DNA from: Rhynchopus sp. YZ270_cl-10
Lineage: Eukaryota; Euglenozoa; Diplonemea; Diplonemida; Diplonemidae
DNA length: 64,000 nt
NCBI GenBank assembly: GCA_964035575.1
Contig: OZ037914.1
Coordinates: 320,176-384,175 of the forward strand
Reading direction: 5' to 3'
Shown: in pieces, positions 62,013-64,000 of the stretch
Layout of the letters: the number at the start of each line of letters is the position of its first letter
Numbering within the stretch: position 1 is the first letter of the stretch
Translations under genes and position numbers: made by a program
The notes under the pieces: generated by a model
Seen by the model: the letters and a program-made list of their open reading frames with translations, nothing else
What the model was told of the DNA's origin: nothing
Database searches by the model: none

Positions 62013-64000
62013 TCAATCTTCATCACTATCTTCTGCTGCAGCGAGCTGTGCGATACGCACCTTCTCGAGTGCACGGCGACGTGCTTCTGCAGCAGGATTG
62101 GCTACTGCGACTGGTGGCGGTGCTGTTGTTGCTGCCTTCACACCTCCTGCAGTCGCTCCCACCTTGGTACGTACACTGTCAGAAAGTGTTGTCCCCCATC
62201 TGTCAAGGTAGTACCCAACCCCGAACTCTCCATCACCAAAGAAGAACCCAGCCCGTGCCCCGGTCCACTGTGCGCTCTCGGAGTACTCTGTGTTACGACG
62301 CTTTTCCCACAGCTCCTGCTCAGGGTCCACCGCCTCGGCAGCCTGCTTCTGTCGGTTCGCAGCTACAGCGACAGTCTCCATCTTAGCAACAAACTTCGAC
62401 AGAGCGTTGCAGTCGCTTACCTGAGAGAGTTGTTGAAAGATGTAAAAAAAAAACGCAGTTTGAGCTGCAAAAGGAAAAAGAAAAGGAGAGAGCCTAAGAG
62501 TGGTTTAGTGTAAAAAAATACCTTCGTCTTCGGCCCAGTTTCCGCCCCCGCGCGGGTAGTCTCAAACTTCACCTCATCAATGTTAAGCGACAGTGCGGTG
62601 GGGTTCTTCAGGAGGTGGCCGAAGGCTTCTTTCAACTCCCAGACACCGGAGAAGAGCGATACCTTCCCGAAGACGTAGAGACCAAGACGGGCACGGGAGA
62701 GGGCCACTACGAGACGCCTCACGTCACGGAAGTGCCCTACACGGTCCGAACGCACCAAAGAGACAAGAACGTAGTCGTTCTGCTGTCCTTGGTATTTGTC
62801 CACAGTGCTGACACGGGGGTGCGTTCCGTAGAGGGACCCTGTGGTGTGGTGTTGAGATGGGGAGGCAGGAAAGGGAGGGAGGGGAGGGGGGGAGAGGGGA
62901 GGAGGAGGGAGGAGAGGGTGCAAGTACCTTTGCATCTGTGATTCAGCACATCCTTTATCAAATGCTTCTGCCCGTTGTAGGTCGTGAGGATCGTGATTTT
63001 GTCTGTGGGGGAAAAAATGGTGGGTATATTTGAAAAGTGCTTGCAGATAGGAGAGGGAAAAGAGAAAATTTTTTAGTCATGATGATGGGTAAGAATACTA
63101 ATAAAAAGGGTAGCATCGCCTTGTTTTTTTGGTCTGTTTGTTTTGTACAAAAACGGGGTTGGTGATTGACGTCATTTCCCCTCCCTTTTGAGTACGGCTT
63201 TTTTGAAAAAAAAGCAAAATACATACTAGAATCATAGCCAAGAAGCTTCATGTATTTGTACATGTGTACGACATATTCTGCTTCAATGACGTTCTGGTAG
63301 AAATGCGGCTGTGGCTGCGATTCTGTCCCTTCCACATTGATGCACTGACAGGTGTACGAAAGACCTGGGTTCGCTGTGAGGTACTCAGGCGCAGACTTGA
63401 CGTGCGGGAGGTCCTTGAGCTGCTGATAACGCCATCTGAAGAGGTCCGCCAGCTCCTCTCTCATACGACCCTGCAAAAGATGATTATTTTTTTTGCAACA
63501 TTTTTTACCAACATACCTGCGCATCCAACTGCACATACGGAACCCCATACCGCACCAGCCTTGTAAACATGCTCTGATCCATCTTACAGTACTTCTGAAA
63601 GGTAGTGTTCTTCACGACCGGCGGCAGCTGCTGGTGGTCCCCAATCAACACGATCCTCTTCAGCCGTGAGGACACGCCTTCCTCGCCTCTTTCTTCGATG
63701 GGTGCCTGCAGGGTCATCGGGATGAAGGTCTCTACCTCTAGGATCTGCGCACTCTCCTCCATCACTAAGTTGTCGTATTTCAGTCCTAGGCGGAGGAAGT
63801 CCTTTCGTTTCAACGCAGCGTGCGTGCAGGTCATCGCAATGATACGAGCCTGCTTGGTCAGCAGATAGGTCCCTCTATCGCTTGAGGTACGAAGCAGCTC
63901 AAAGGCACGGCAGTCCTTCACCTCATCAAAGAGCTCCTCAAAATGATCCCAAGCAAGCCGTGCACGAGCAAGCGCTGCGTCATATGAGGTCGCAGGTTCC
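62013..64000 (-). CDS. AQR: Aquarius intron-binding helicase, C-terminal part (5 exons, partial)
   Basis: Exons: 63517-64000 (open at the window edge), 63227-63470, 62928-63002, 62522-62838, 62013-62420. All junctions are GT-AG with agreeing phases. The spliced protein follows AQR/EMB-4 closely: [33 protein letters not shown], motif [17 protein letters not shown], motif [48 protein letters not shown], motif [21 protein letters not shown] and motif [19 protein letters not shown] is an SF1 RNA helicase-like component of the intron-binding complex in catalytic spliceosomes. After the helicase core comes a lineage-specific tail ending AAAEDSDED. The N-terminal armadillo region is outside the window. 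Confidence 0.95.

Overview
This is eukaryotic nuclear DNA, most likely from a protist. Conserved eukaryotic genes (spliceosomal Aquarius helicase, two-RRM protein, calpain-like protein) have short GT-AG introns, usually with a GTATGT donor. All nine genes I can support lie on the minus strand. Same-strand gene runs, degenerate calpain-like proteins and very large surface proteins are familiar from Euglenozoa. A diplonemid-like organism, which unlike kinetoplastids would keep cis-introns, fits best. This is inference: I see no spliced-leader RNA gene or other decisive marker.

Layout, left to right. 1-635: 5' part of a helical, unrecognised protein running off the edge. About 835-30616: a tandem segmental duplication. 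Each copy holds one giant intronless gene (9598-18060 and 23068-30528) for a secreted, membrane-anchored protein with five LVIVD-like beta-propellers, a long Pro/Thr-rich stalk of 20-residue repeats, an EGF-like module, one membrane helix and a short tail. The 3' flanks of the two copies carry different transposon insertions, so each copy preserves the other's empty sites. Copy 1 holds a four-level nest of DNA transposons (984-6770). Copy 2 holds a TA-flanked element with two further insertions (18889-21394).

30617-31967 is intergenic. 31968-38161 is a five-exon gene for a large Ig/PKD-like ectodomain with four C-terminal membrane helices. 38162-42429 has no host gene I can support and is packed with small inverted-repeat elements, a 45-copy 7-bp minisatellite, a perfect palindrome and a cruciform-forming stretch. 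Then follow a type II sulfotransferase-like protein (42430-43836), a two-RRM protein (44183-44913), a 4115-residue single-exon protein with an ARM/HEAT-like N-terminus (45310-57657), a calpain-like protein lacking the catalytic triad (58582-61447) and the 3' part of Aquarius (62013-64000).

The genes do not form one pathway. The shared theme on the left is cell-surface proteins; the right is housekeeping and cytoskeletal-type genes. The most informative part is the transposon archaeology: at least twelve terminal-inverted-repeat elements, most with target-site duplications readable directly, several datable against the segmental duplication, and three of them containing minisatellites.
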